Positions 1 to 5,100 are shown, numbered from the stretch's first letter. The stretch: DNA of 7,532 nucleotides from Firmicutes bacterium CAG:475 (GCA_000434435.1 FR895516.1:1-7532); one strand, 5' to 3'. Program-made: numbers and translations. Notes: generated by a model from the sequence alone, not told the origin.

Positions 1-192
1 GTAGGGATTTTGATTGATGAACGGTGCGAACATTTCTTCAAATCTCTCTTCGGGGACGATGTACAAACAGCCGTTTTTGCCGGGAAGGTAATACGGGTTC
101 GAGCCAAGCCCTTCACGGAACTTGACGGGAATCCTGAACCTATTTCTCTCGTCGAGTTGATGACGAGCGTTTCCAAGCATAAATTTCGGCAT
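1..192 (-). CDS. mraZ: MraZ, transcriptional regulator of the division/cell-wall cluster (N-terminal part, cut by window edge)
   Basis: Reading the minus strand from the ATG at 192 gives 64 codons that remain open to base 1. The protein starts MPKFMLGNARHQLDERNRF and contains the family's DxxxR signature (D14, R18), followed by the 'RIPVKFRE' strand and a GCLYIVPEERFEEM segment. These belong to the first of the two AbrB/SpoVT-like half-domains of MraZ; full-length family members are about 140 residues, so under half is here. MraZ is a DNA-binding ring-forming regulator, usually the first gene of the dcw cluster, with rsmH (mraW) next; that gene would lie to the left. The start at 192 is preferred to Met5 because an AAGGA-like site (complement of 200-204) lies about 7 nt upstream. 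The usual 'KGR' is NRFR here, a minor variant. Confidence 0.93.
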   Translation of the reverse strand, partial: MPKFMLGNARHQLDERNRFRIPVKFREGLGSNPYYLPGKNGCLYIVPEERFEEMFAPFINQNPY

Positions 193-234
193 TCGTTTTT
201 CCTTTTTGAGGGCACTACACCCTTCACGCTTGTT

Positions 235-263
235 ATTGTATAACAATATAAAAGTCTTGTCAA
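235..263 (-). promoter_or_regulatory. Sigma-A-type promoter of mraZ
   Basis: On the minus strand a perfect -35 TTGACA (263 to 258) is followed by a 17-nt spacer and a -10 TACAAT (240 to 235; 5 of 6 matches to TATAAT). Transcription would start near 228, giving a leader of about 37 nt before the mraZ ATG at 192. This is the best consensus promoter in the window. I could not find convincing MraZ-binding direct repeats (TGGG-type boxes) around it, so autoregulation is not demonstrated. Confidence 0.8.
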
Positions 264-501
264 TAAAAATTTTCCATTTTTAACCCAAAAATTTTTTGAG
301 TATTTAGTGGCATTTTTGCCGATTATACATTTTTGATTATGTTTACAAGTAAACTATATGCAAGACGGATTTTTCTCGCATATTTGCACCAAAAAACGCT
401 ACTGTCAAGTGGATTTTTGCCGAAAACAGTATGATTTTTTATAAATTTTCGTTGTATTTCAAGGTGCTTTTTCTCCACTTTATCCCCTCGAATTTTGCGC
501 T
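264..501. other. AT-rich intergenic region between divergent mraZ and the Cys-rich orphan gene
   Basis: This stretch has no supportable gene. It holds an imperfect tandem repeat (311-327 and 328-341, both starting CATTTTTG and differing by a GCC insertion) and a 6-bp-armed palindrome GTTTACAAGTAAAC at 341-354. The palindrome falls between a TTGATT (333-338) and a TATATG (355-360) spaced 16 nt apart, a weak plus-strand promoter candidate that would give a long leader for the gene at 561. A minus-strand TATAAT (327 to 322) lacks a good -35. Nothing here resembles a known riboswitch to me. Confidence 0.5.
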
Positions 502-533
502 TTGACAACAAAAAATTCCGCTCCGCATATATT
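502..533 (+). promoter_or_regulatory. Candidate promoter of the Cys-rich orphan gene
   Basis: A perfect TTGACA lies at 502-507, but the best -10 hexamer, TATATT (528-533), is 20 nt away, longer than the usual 16-18; CATATA at 526-531 gives an 18-nt spacer but matches poorly. An alternative reading is a mother-cell sporulation sigma (sigma-K-like) site: AC at 508-509, 16 nt, then CATATATT at 526-533, fitting CATAnnnT. Both readings are possible and the sporulation motif has low information content. The predicted start falls only a few bases before the ribosome binding site. Confidence 0.4.
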
Positions 534-546
534 GTGGCAAATATAA

Positions 547-554
547 AAGGAGGT
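547..554 (+). promoter_or_regulatory. Strong Shine-Dalgarno that fixes the start of the Cys-rich gene
   Basis: AAGGAGGT, essentially the perfect anti-Shine-Dalgarno complement, ends 6 nt before the ATG at 561. The reading frame is open farther upstream to a TTG at 495, but that codon overlaps the promoter region and has no ribosome binding site, so ATG 561 is the start. Confidence 0.85.
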
Positions 555-560
555 AAAAAG

Positions 561-1193
561 ATGTCTTTTTGCAACAACAACTCTACTATAGACAGGTGTC
601 CCGGGAACATCAACGGCAATCCGATGAACGGTTTGTGCGAAAAAGTGTGCATTCAGACAACGAAAATTTTTGATGCGTGCATGATGCAAACCAGCATCGA
701 CCAAACGGTTACGCTCACCAATATTTCGCCGTCTACGCCCACTCTTCCGCTCACTTTCGTCAGCGGTTCGTCCACTTCTTCCACGGGCACTATAACCGCC
801 CTTACGATAACGCCGATTGCCGACCGAGCGGGGCTTTCAAGAGTCACGGCAACCGTTTCGATCCCCATTCAAATCGCCTACACAGACGCAAACGGGGTTT
901 CGGGCACGGGAACAAGCACGGTGAACATCACGCAAGACGTCGTTATGTGCGTTCCGTCGGGCAGCGTAATTTCGCCAGTGGTTGCGGCAACCGTCAATAT
1001 GGCTTCGCCGAGAGGTACTTACGTGAGCGACTACACGTTCAATATCACGTGTTGCGTAACCGTAATTTTGAGCGTACAAGCACCCGTCAACCTTCTCGTA
1101 CCCTCATACGGCTACTGCAAGATTCCGCCCTGCACGGAATTTAGTCAGGACGCATGCCAAGGCGTATTCGACTTGCCCTTGTTCCCAAGCTAA
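561..1193 (+). CDS. Cysteine-rich, Thr/Ser/Val-rich protein of unknown function (210 aa)
   Basis: No function is recognised. The 210-residue protein has 11 cysteines in two clusters. The N-terminal group is C4, C13, C26, C30 and C40, within the segment VCIQTTKIFDAC (29-40). A later group is C130, the pair C164-C165, and C186, C191 and C199 near the C-terminus, which reads YCKIPPC then DLPLFPS. The middle (about 47-128) is Thr/Ser/Gly/Val-rich with alternating hydrophobics, suggesting beta strands. There is no signal peptide and no convincing membrane segment. I have the impression that clostridial proteins of unknown function share the 'VC..tKvyDaC' start and 'C..F.ed.C.G.F.LPlFP' end, some of them surface or spore associated; this is from memory and unverified. 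It has its own ribosome binding site and terminator, so it is probably a single-gene transcript. Confidence 0.8.
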   Translation: MSFCNNNSTIDRCPGNINGNPMNGLCEKVCIQTTKIFDACMMQTSIDQTVTLTNISPSTPTLPLTFVSGSSTSSTGTITALTITPIADRAGLSRVTATVSIPIQIAYTDANGVSGTGTSTVNITQDVVMCVPSGSVISPVVAATVNMASPRGTYVSDYTFNITCCVTVILSVQAPVNLLVPSYGYCKIPPCTEFSQDACQGVFDLPLFPS

Positions 1194-1230
1194 ACAGCAA
1201 GACCACTTGCAATATTTAAGAGCAAGCATG

Positions 1231-1261
1231 AAAAAACACGGACGTTTTGTCCGTGTTTTTT
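1231..1261 (+). terminator. Intrinsic terminator of the Cys-rich gene
   Basis: A perfect 13-bp stem (AAAAAACACGGAC, 1231-1243; GTCCGTGTTTTTT, 1249-1261) has a 5-nt loop. The GC-rich core is followed by six T residues on the plus strand. It lies 37 nt after the stop codon at 1193. The mirrored A-run means it could also stop minus-strand transcription. It separates the gene at 561 from the phosphohydrolase, which has its own promoter. Confidence 0.93.
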
Positions 1262-1325
1262 CGTAGAAATTTTGCAAAAATATTTCGAGCGCGTAATATA
1301 GCGCAACGCTTTTTAACAACAATAA

Positions 1326-1354
1326 TTGATAAATAATAATTTATATGTTATATT
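1326..1354 (+). promoter_or_regulatory. Promoter placed directly on the start codon of the phosphohydrolase gene
   Basis: TTGATA (1326-1331), a 17-nt spacer and TATATT (1349-1354) form a good sigma-A promoter. The -10 ends 6 nt before the ATG at 1361, so the expected transcription start falls on or within a base or two of the A of ATG. The bases TATTATCAAT just before the ATG contain no Shine-Dalgarno. The mRNA is therefore predicted to be leaderless. An 8-bp perfect inverted repeat (ATTGATAA 1325-1332; TTATCAAT 1353-1360) straddles the promoter, overlapping the -35 on one side and running from the end of the -10 to the start codon on the other. Confidence 0.7.
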
Positions 1355-1360
1355 ATCAAT

Positions 1361-2077
1361 ATGAAAGTGTTTGCGATAAGCGATTTACATCTCTCAAACG
1401 CCGTCGAAAAACCCATGGATATTTTCGGTGACGGTTGGCAAAACCACTTTGCGAAAATAAGCGAAGATTGGACGAGCAAGGTTGCCGACGGCGACCTCGT
1501 TTTGCTTGGCGGAGATATGTCCTGGGGACTTACGATTGACGAAGCAAAACCCGATTATGACGAAATCGCAAAACTCAAAGGACAAAAATACGTCGTGAAA
1601 GGCAATCACGACTATTATTGGAGTTCGCTCGGGAAAATGAGGACGTATTTCCCATCTTTCAACTTCGTCCAAAACAATGCGTACAGAGTGGAATCGCCCG
1701 ACAATCCCGATAAAGCGGTAGTGATTGCAGGCTCGCGCGGTTGGAATATTCCCTCCAAAGACACGCCGGAAGCCGACGTAAAGATATACAAGCGCGAACT
1801 TATCCGTCTCGAACTTTCCCTTTCTTATGCAAAGTCACTGCAAAAGGAAGGCGACAAGTTGATTGCAATGCTGCACTATCCGCCGTTTGAGGCAACCTAT
1901 CAGGACACCGAAGTTACGGCGTTAGTTGAAAAATACGACGTGGATTTCGTGCTGTACGGACACCTGCACGGCAAAAACGCAAGGGTTACGCCCACCGTGC
2001 AAAAGCACGGAATAACCTATATCCTCACCTCTTGCGACCTTGTTGACAACAAGTTGATAGAAGTGTGCGAAATTTGA
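1361..2077 (+). CDS. Calcineurin-like metallophosphoesterase (COG1768-type predicted phosphohydrolase)
   Basis: The 238-residue protein carries the full set of metallophosphoesterase motifs: D8-L-H10, G51-D52, G81-N-H-D84, H172 in LHYPP, and G200-H-L-H-G204. These residues bind the two-metal centre that hydrolyses phosphoester bonds. The early KPMDIFG segment (17-23) and GDMSW are typical of the COG1768 group common in Bacillus and Clostridia; the physiological substrate is not established. There is no signal peptide, so it should be cytosolic. An in-frame TAA at 1337-1339, with no other start codon in between, makes ATG 1361 the only reasonable start, yet it has no Shine-Dalgarno (see the promoter entry). 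It is a single-gene unit between the terminator at 1231 and the shared terminator at 2140, converging on engB. Confidence 0.9.
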   Translation: MKVFAISDLHLSNAVEKPMDIFGDGWQNHFAKISEDWTSKVADGDLVLLGGDMSWGLTIDEAKPDYDEIAKLKGQKYVVKGNHDYYWSSLGKMRTYFPSFNFVQNNAYRVESPDNPDKAVVIAGSRGWNIPSKDTPEADVKIYKRELIRLELSLSYAKSLQKEGDKLIAMLHYPPFEATYQDTEVTALVEKYDVDFVLYGHLHGKNARVTPTVQKHGITYILTSCDLVDNKLIEVCEI

Positions 2078-2139
2078 TTTTTTGCCATAAAATTCGGACA
2101 AAGTATTCTATGATTTTTAGATTTTTAGAATAAAAACAT

Positions 2140-2181
2140 AAAAAATAACGCTCAATCAATCGGATTTGAGCGTTATTTTTT
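2140..2181. terminator. Bidirectional terminator between the converging phosphohydrolase and engB genes
   Basis: A perfect 16-bp inverted repeat (2140-2155 and 2166-2181) flanks a 10-nt loop. The core is TAACGCTCAA/TTGAGCGTTA, bounded by A6 on the left and T6 on the right. On the plus strand it ends with a T-run after the phosphohydrolase stop at 2077; on the minus strand it is equally well formed after the engB stop at 2226. One structure can serve both genes. Confidence 0.92.
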
Positions 2182-2225
2182 ATTTTGGTAAAATTCAATA
2201 AACAAGCAATTTCAAATAAAAACCA

Positions 2226-2885
2226 TCACATATTTTCCGCAGAACCGGCACTTTCATTAGAGCTTGCGTTTTCGACAGAGTGCGCATTTTCGTCAGAGTG
2301 TGCATTTTCAAGCAGCATATCTATTCTTGCAAGCACACCTTCCTTCCCCGTCTTTGCGCTTGCCGAAGTAACCAAAATATCCTTTGTCCCTACACACAGC
2401 GCGGAAGCAATCACCGCAAGGCATTTTTGTTGTTGAGCACGAGAGAGTTTGTCCGCTTTCGTAGCAATGATTGTAAACGGAATGTTGTAGTTGTAAAGAT
2501 AGTTAATCAGCATTTTGTCATCGTCGGTCGGTTCGTGGCGCATATCGACAAGCACAAACACGTTGACAAGGCGTTTGCTCGTGCGCAAATAGTTTTCGAT
2601 AAGTCCGCCCCATTTTTGTTTTTCTTGCTTGTTTACCTTTGCATATCCGTAACCGGGCAAATCGACAAAATAGTATTCGCCGTTGTTTATTTCAAAATAA
2701 TTGAGCAAGCGCGTACGTCCCGGCTCTTGCGAAGTTTTTGCGAGCTTGTTCTGATTGACCATAAAATTGATAAACGAGGACTTGCCGACGTTTGATTTGC
2801 CTGCTATGGCGATTTCGCATGCGCCGTAGTCGGGCATCTTGCTTGCGTCCGCAACGGACACTACGAACTTTGCTTGTTTTATCAT
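2226..2885 (-). CDS. engB: Ribosome-biogenesis GTP-binding protein EngB/YsxC, with a repeat-containing C-terminal tail
   Basis: The 219-residue protein is a TrmE-Era-EngA-EngB-type GTPase that acts late in 50S subunit assembly. Motifs in order are G1 GKSNVGKSS (29-37), the switch I segment EPGRTRLLNYF (54-64), G3 DLPG (75-78) followed by YGYA, G4 TKAD (142-145) and G5 SAS (174-176). The start ATG at 2885 has GAGGAG a few bases upstream. Family members are about 195-200 residues; this one is longer because of residues 193-219, five hexad-like units starting ENAHSD and ENAHSV. The gene follows clpX after 77 bp containing a terminator hairpin. No clear promoter is visible downstream of that hairpin, so expression probably relies on partial readthrough or a poorly matching promoter. 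Confidence 0.96.
   Translation of the reverse strand: MIKQAKFVVSVADASKMPDYGACEIAIAGKSNVGKSSFINFMVNQNKLAKTSQEPGRTRLLNYFEINNGEYYFVDLPGYGYAKVNKQEKQKWGGLIENYLRTSKRLVNVFVLVDMRHEPTDDDKMLINYLYNYNIPFTIIATKADKLSRAQQQKCLAVIASALCVGTKDILVTSASAKTGKEGVLARIDMLLENAHSDENAHSVENASSNESAGSAENM
2232..2309 (-). repeat. Degenerate 18-bp tandem repeat encoding the EngB C-terminal hexapeptide tail
   Basis: Read on the minus strand, the 3' end of engB consists of four 18-nt units plus a two-codon remnant, encoding ENAHSD, ENAHSV, ENASSN, ESAGSA and EN. The first two units are almost identical at DNA level (GAAAATGCRCACTCTG). Later units diverge but keep the E-N/S-A-x-S spacing. The pattern suggests expansion by slippage or unequal exchange followed by drift. 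The encoded tail is polar and acidic, probably disordered, and lies after the GTPase fold. Confidence 0.85.
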
Positions 2886-2929
2886 CTTTCACTCCTCGAT
2901 TGAAATTTGAATGTTTGCACAAAAACTAT

Positions 2930-2958
2930 AAAAATAGCGCATTAGATGCGCTATTTTT
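2930..2958 (-). terminator. Intrinsic terminator after clpX
   Basis: A perfect 13-bp inverted repeat (AAAAATAGCGCAT 2930-2942; ATGCGCTATTTTT 2946-2958) has a 3-nt loop. On the minus strand it begins 4 nt after the clpX stop codon and ends in a T5 run. It separates clpX from engB, whose start is 44 nt farther on, so engB may be expressed partly by readthrough. Confidence 0.85.
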
Positions 2959-2962
2959 GTCG

Positions 2963-4219
2963 TTATGCTATACAATCGCTCTTTTTTTCTTCAATTTGTT
3001 TTCTCACCACGATAGGCTTCTCTGTTTTGTCAATCGAAGCCTTTGTGACGATAACTTTTTCAATGTCTTTTTCAGACGGGATATCAAACATAAGTTCGAG
3101 CAACACGTCTTCCAAAATCGCTCTCAAACCTCTTGCGCCCGTATTGAGTTGGATTGCCTTTGCAGCCACTGCTCTCAATGCGTCTTCCTCAAATTCAAGC
3201 GTCACGCCGTCAAGCGCAAATTGATACTTGTATTGTTTGACAAGCGCGTTTTTAGGTTCGGAAAGAATCTTGACGAGTGCGTTTTCGTCAAGAGCGTTGA
3301 GTCCGACGACAATCGGCACACGTCCGACAAATTCGGGAATAAGACCGAATTTGATAAGGTCGGCGGGCTGCAAGGCTTTGATAAGCTCGTCGTAGCGATA
3401 ATCAACCGTTCCTTTCACCGCCGAGCCGAAGCCGAGCTTCGAATTGTCTTTTCTTTGGTCGATAATCTTGTCCAAATCGACGAACGCACCGCCGCAAAGG
3501 AACAAAATGTTGGTTGTATCGAGTTGATAGCACTCCTGATTGGGATGCTTTCTGCCGCCTTGCGGAGGCACGTTTGCAACCGTTCCTTCGATGATTTTGA
3601 GCAATGCTTGTTGCACGCCCTCACCGCTGACGTCGCGCGTGATGGACACGTTTTCGCCCTTCTTTGCGATTTTGTCGATTTCGTCGATATACACGATGCC
3701 GATTTCCGCTCTCTTCAAATCACCGTTTGCGGACTGAATGAGCTTCAAAAGAATGTTTTCGACGTCCTCTCCGACATAACCTGCCTCGGTAAGCGTGGTT
3801 GCATCGGCAACCGCAAAAGGCACGTTGAGGATTTGCGCAAGCGTTTTCGCAAGCAAAGTTTTACCGGAACCCGTAGGTCCAAGCAAAAGCACGTTGCTCT
3901 TTTCGATGACCACGTCGTCGTTGGCTTTGGAGCGGATTTGATTGATACGCTTGTAATGATTGTACACGGCAACCGACAGCACGCGTTTTGCGCTGTCCTG
4001 ACCGATGATGTATTCGTCGAGTTTCTCTTTGATTTCCTTGGGCGTATAAAGGCTCAGACCGTCGTTTGCGGTTTTTGCGTCCTTGCCGAGAAGGTAGGCG
4101 CACTCGTCGATACATTCGTTGCAGATATTTATGCCGTTGGGGCCGCTGATGATTTTTTCAACCTCGCTTTCGCCTCGTCCGCAAAAACTGCAATGTTGTT
4201 CTTTATGATAATTTTCCAT
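2963..4219 (-). CDS. clpX: ClpX, ATP-dependent unfoldase subunit of the ClpXP protease
   Basis: This 418-residue protein has the full ClpX layout. The N-terminal zinc-binding domain has C10, C13, C33 and C36. The AAA+ module follows: Walker A GPTGSGKT (114-121), pore loop GYVG (147-150), Walker B with D179-E180, a second pore-loop segment RDVSGEG (195-201), an arginine finger R300 in PEFVGR, and sensor 2 GAR (361-363). The ClpP-docking tripeptide is LGF (262-264) instead of the commoner IGF, a conservative variant. ClpX recognises, unfolds and translocates substrates into ClpP, encoded 93 bp upstream in the same direction, so the two are probably co-transcribed. The start at 4219 has AGGAG 11 nt upstream, a longer spacing than usual, with a TATAAT sequence in between. 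A terminator follows directly after the stop. Confidence 0.98.
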   Translation of the reverse strand: MENYHKEQHCSFCGRGESEVEKIISGPNGINICNECIDECAYLLGKDAKTANDGLSLYTPKEIKEKLDEYIIGQDSAKRVLSVAVYNHYKRINQIRSKANDDVVIEKSNVLLLGPTGSGKTLLAKTLAQILNVPFAVADATTLTEAGYVGEDVENILLKLIQSANGDLKRAEIGIVYIDEIDKIAKKGENVSITRDVSGEGVQQALLKIIEGTVANVPPQGGRKHPNQECYQLDTTNILFLCGGAFVDLDKIIDQRKDNSKLGFGSAVKGTVDYRYDELIKALQPADLIKFGLIPEFVGRVPIVVGLNALDENALVKILSEPKNALVKQYKYQFALDGVTLEFEEDALRAVAAKAIQLNTGARGLRAILEDVLLELMFDIPSEKDIEKVIVTKASIDKTEKPIVVRKQIEEKKSDCIA

Positions 4220-4224
4220 ACTTG

Positions 4225-4235
4225 ATTATACTCCT
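4225..4235 (-). promoter_or_regulatory. AGGAG ribosome binding site joined to a TATAAT box upstream of clpX
   Basis: On the minus strand AGGAG (4235 to 4231) runs directly into TATAAT (4230 to 4225), then CAAGT and the clpX ATG at 4219. The Shine-Dalgarno is usable, but its spacing of 11 nt is long. The TATAAT would place a transcription start at the ATG, as seen for two other genes in this window, but no -35 of quality lies 16-18 nt upstream (GGCAGT at 17). I treat the ribosome binding site as real and the internal promoter as a possibility only. Confidence 0.45.
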
Positions 4236-4312
4236 GATTTGGCATCAACTGCCCGCTTTGCCCGCAATACGAGCCGAAAAGGCGTATTCTCGTTGTTCGT
4301 TGTCTTGCAAAA

Positions 4313-4909
4313 TTACTTTCTGGAATAGAAAATCTTGTCCACAAGTCCGTATTTTTCCGCTTCTTCGGCGTTCATATAGAAGTCGCGGTCGGTGTCAACC
4401 TCGATTTTGGAAAGAGGTTGGGACGTATTTTGTGCAAGAATATCGTTGATACGCTTTTTGGTTTTGAGTATCTCGTTGGCTTGTATCGCAATGTCGCTTG
4501 CCTGACCTTGCGCACCGCCGAGGGGTTGATGAATCATAATCTTTGCATTTGGAAGAGAAAATCTCTTTCCTTTTGCGCCCGACGAGAGCAAGAATGCGCC
4601 CATGGACGCCGCCATACCGATACAGATGGTGGAAACGTCGCATTTGATGTAGTTCATTGTGTCGTAGATTGCAAAGCCTGCGGACACAGAGCCGCCGGGA
4701 CTGTTGATATAAAGGCTGATGTCTTTTGTCGAATCTTTGCCTTCGAGATATATGAGTTGTGCGACAACGAGGTCGGCAACGTTATCGTCGATTTCACCCG
4801 TGAGGAAGATGATTCTGTCTTCAAGCAAGCGAGAGTAAATATCGTATGAACGCTCGCCTCTGCCCGTTTGCTCGACAACCATAGGTATAAGTTGATTTTT
4901 GATGTTCAT
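4313..4909 (-). CDS. clpP: ClpP, proteolytic subunit of the ClpXP protease
   Basis: The 198-residue serine peptidase (family S14) has the complete catalytic triad: S102 in GMAASMG, H127 in MIHQPLGG and D176 in DTDRDFYM. The oxyanion-loop segment NSPGGSV is at 69-75. Two heptamers form the proteolytic barrel that receives substrates from ClpX. ATG 4909 is chosen because GGAGG lies 5 nt upstream; an alternative start 7 codons earlier would overlap that site. Length is normal for the family. It sits 189 bp downstream of tig and 93 bp upstream of clpX on the same strand, the usual clostridial order. The 5' leader has a 9-bp hairpin immediately before the ribosome binding site and a possible own promoter farther upstream. 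Confidence 0.98.
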   Translation of the reverse strand: MNIKNQLIPMVVEQTGRGERSYDIYSRLLEDRIIFLTGEIDDNVADLVVAQLIYLEGKDSTKDISLYINSPGGSVSAGFAIYDTMNYIKCDVSTICIGMAASMGAFLLSSGAKGKRFSLPNAKIMIHQPLGGAQGQASDIAIQANEILKTKKRINDILAQNTSQPLSKIEVDTDRDFYMNAEEAEKYGLVDKIFYSRK

Positions 4910-4923
4910 TTTTTCCTCCGTTC

Positions 4924-4951
4924 GCCGCAAAAAAGGTTGTGATTTTGCGGC
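4924..4951 (-). promoter_or_regulatory. Leader hairpin next to the clpP ribosome binding site
   Basis: On the minus strand GCCGCAAAA and TTTTGCGGC form a perfect 9-bp stem with a 10-nt loop. Its 3' arm ends 4 nt before the GGAGG (complement of 4915-4919) of clpP. It is not followed by a T-run, so it is not a simple terminator. The position would allow an effect on ribosome loading or mRNA stability; this is inference. Confidence 0.5.
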
Positions 4952-5001
4952 AAAAATATGGCGTTTTCGCGTGTTTTCGAATTGGAATCGCGCAAAAGCC
5001 G

Positions 5002-5031
5002 ATTTTATGCGCTTTCCGCCTGCAATGGCAA
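5002..5031 (-). promoter_or_regulatory. Candidate promoter for clpP within the tig-clpP gap
   Basis: On the minus strand TTGCCA (5031 to 5026; 5 of 6 matches) is followed by an 18-nt spacer and TAAAAT (5007 to 5002; 5 of 6 matches). Transcription would start around 4995, giving clpP a leader of about 86 nt. The -35 and spacer lie within a strong inverted repeat (5011-5040). No CtsR-type (GGTCAAA) direct repeat was seen. Confidence 0.4.
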
Positions 5032-5040
5032 GCGGAAAGC
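5011..5040 (-). repeat. 13-bp inverted repeat between tig and clpP
   Basis: As minus-strand RNA, GCUUUCCGCUUGC and GCAGGCGGAAAGC pair over 13 bp (one G-U) around a CAUU loop. The nine outer pairs are perfect at DNA level. On the minus strand it is followed by GCATAAAATC, not a T-run, so it is unlikely to be a standard terminator of tig. It could act as an RNA processing or stability element, or as an operator because it overlaps the candidate clpP promoter. Confidence 0.6.
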
Positions 5041-5058
5041 CTAATTTTTGTTTTTTTC

Positions 5059-5100
5059 AGTGCGCAAGCACTCTTATTTTACACAAAATCGCAAGCGATT
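5059..5100 (-). repeat. Two short stem-loops at the 3' end of tig
   Basis: AATCGC-AA-GCGATT (5087-5100) is a 6-bp-armed palindrome overlapping the tig stop codon, and AGTGC-GCAA-GCACT (5059-5072) is a 5-bp stem with a 4-nt loop. On the minus strand neither is followed by a T-run; the second is followed by GAAAAAAAC. They are weak structures and probably do not terminate tig efficiently, so readthrough into clpP is likely. Confidence 0.4.

Noticed and set aside
10..243. A plus-strand open frame of 77 codons at the left edge.
   Set aside because: It is antisense to the clear MraZ N-terminus, which has its own consensus promoter on the minus strand.
193..300. Possible MraZ autoregulatory boxes upstream of mraZ (TGGG- and GTG-containing words on the minus strand).
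   Set aside because: The words do not form three evenly spaced TGGG-type or AAGTGG-type repeats, so they are not distinguishable from chance.
495..560. An N-terminal extension of the Cys-rich protein from a TTG at 495.
   Set aside because: It overlaps the promoter candidate and lacks a ribosome binding site, while ATG 561 has a perfect one 6 nt upstream.
2792..4225. A 477-codon open frame on the plus strand opposite clpX.
   Set aside because: It is the mirror of clpX, which has every family motif. The antisense product is Phe/Cys/His/Arg-rich with no recognisable domain and no ribosome binding site; it results from codon bias in clpX.
4271..4292. A possible hairpin in the clpP-clpX gap (AATACG ... 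CGTATT on the minus strand).
   Set aside because: Only 6 bp with an unbalanced inner part and no T-run; too weak to call a terminator or attenuator.
5011..5058. The 5011-5040 stem followed by TAATTTTTGTTTTTTT looks like an intrinsic terminator on the plus strand.
   Set aside because: No plus-strand gene lies upstream; the nearest genes on both sides run on the minus strand. On the minus strand there is no T-run, so I list it as an inverted repeat only.
5028..5096. The word GCAAGC occurs in three neighbouring inverted repeats after tig, suggesting a repeated protein-binding motif.
   Set aside because: GCAAGC is frequent elsewhere in the window, including inside clpX and clpP, and the spacing of the three copies is uneven (27 and 36 nt).
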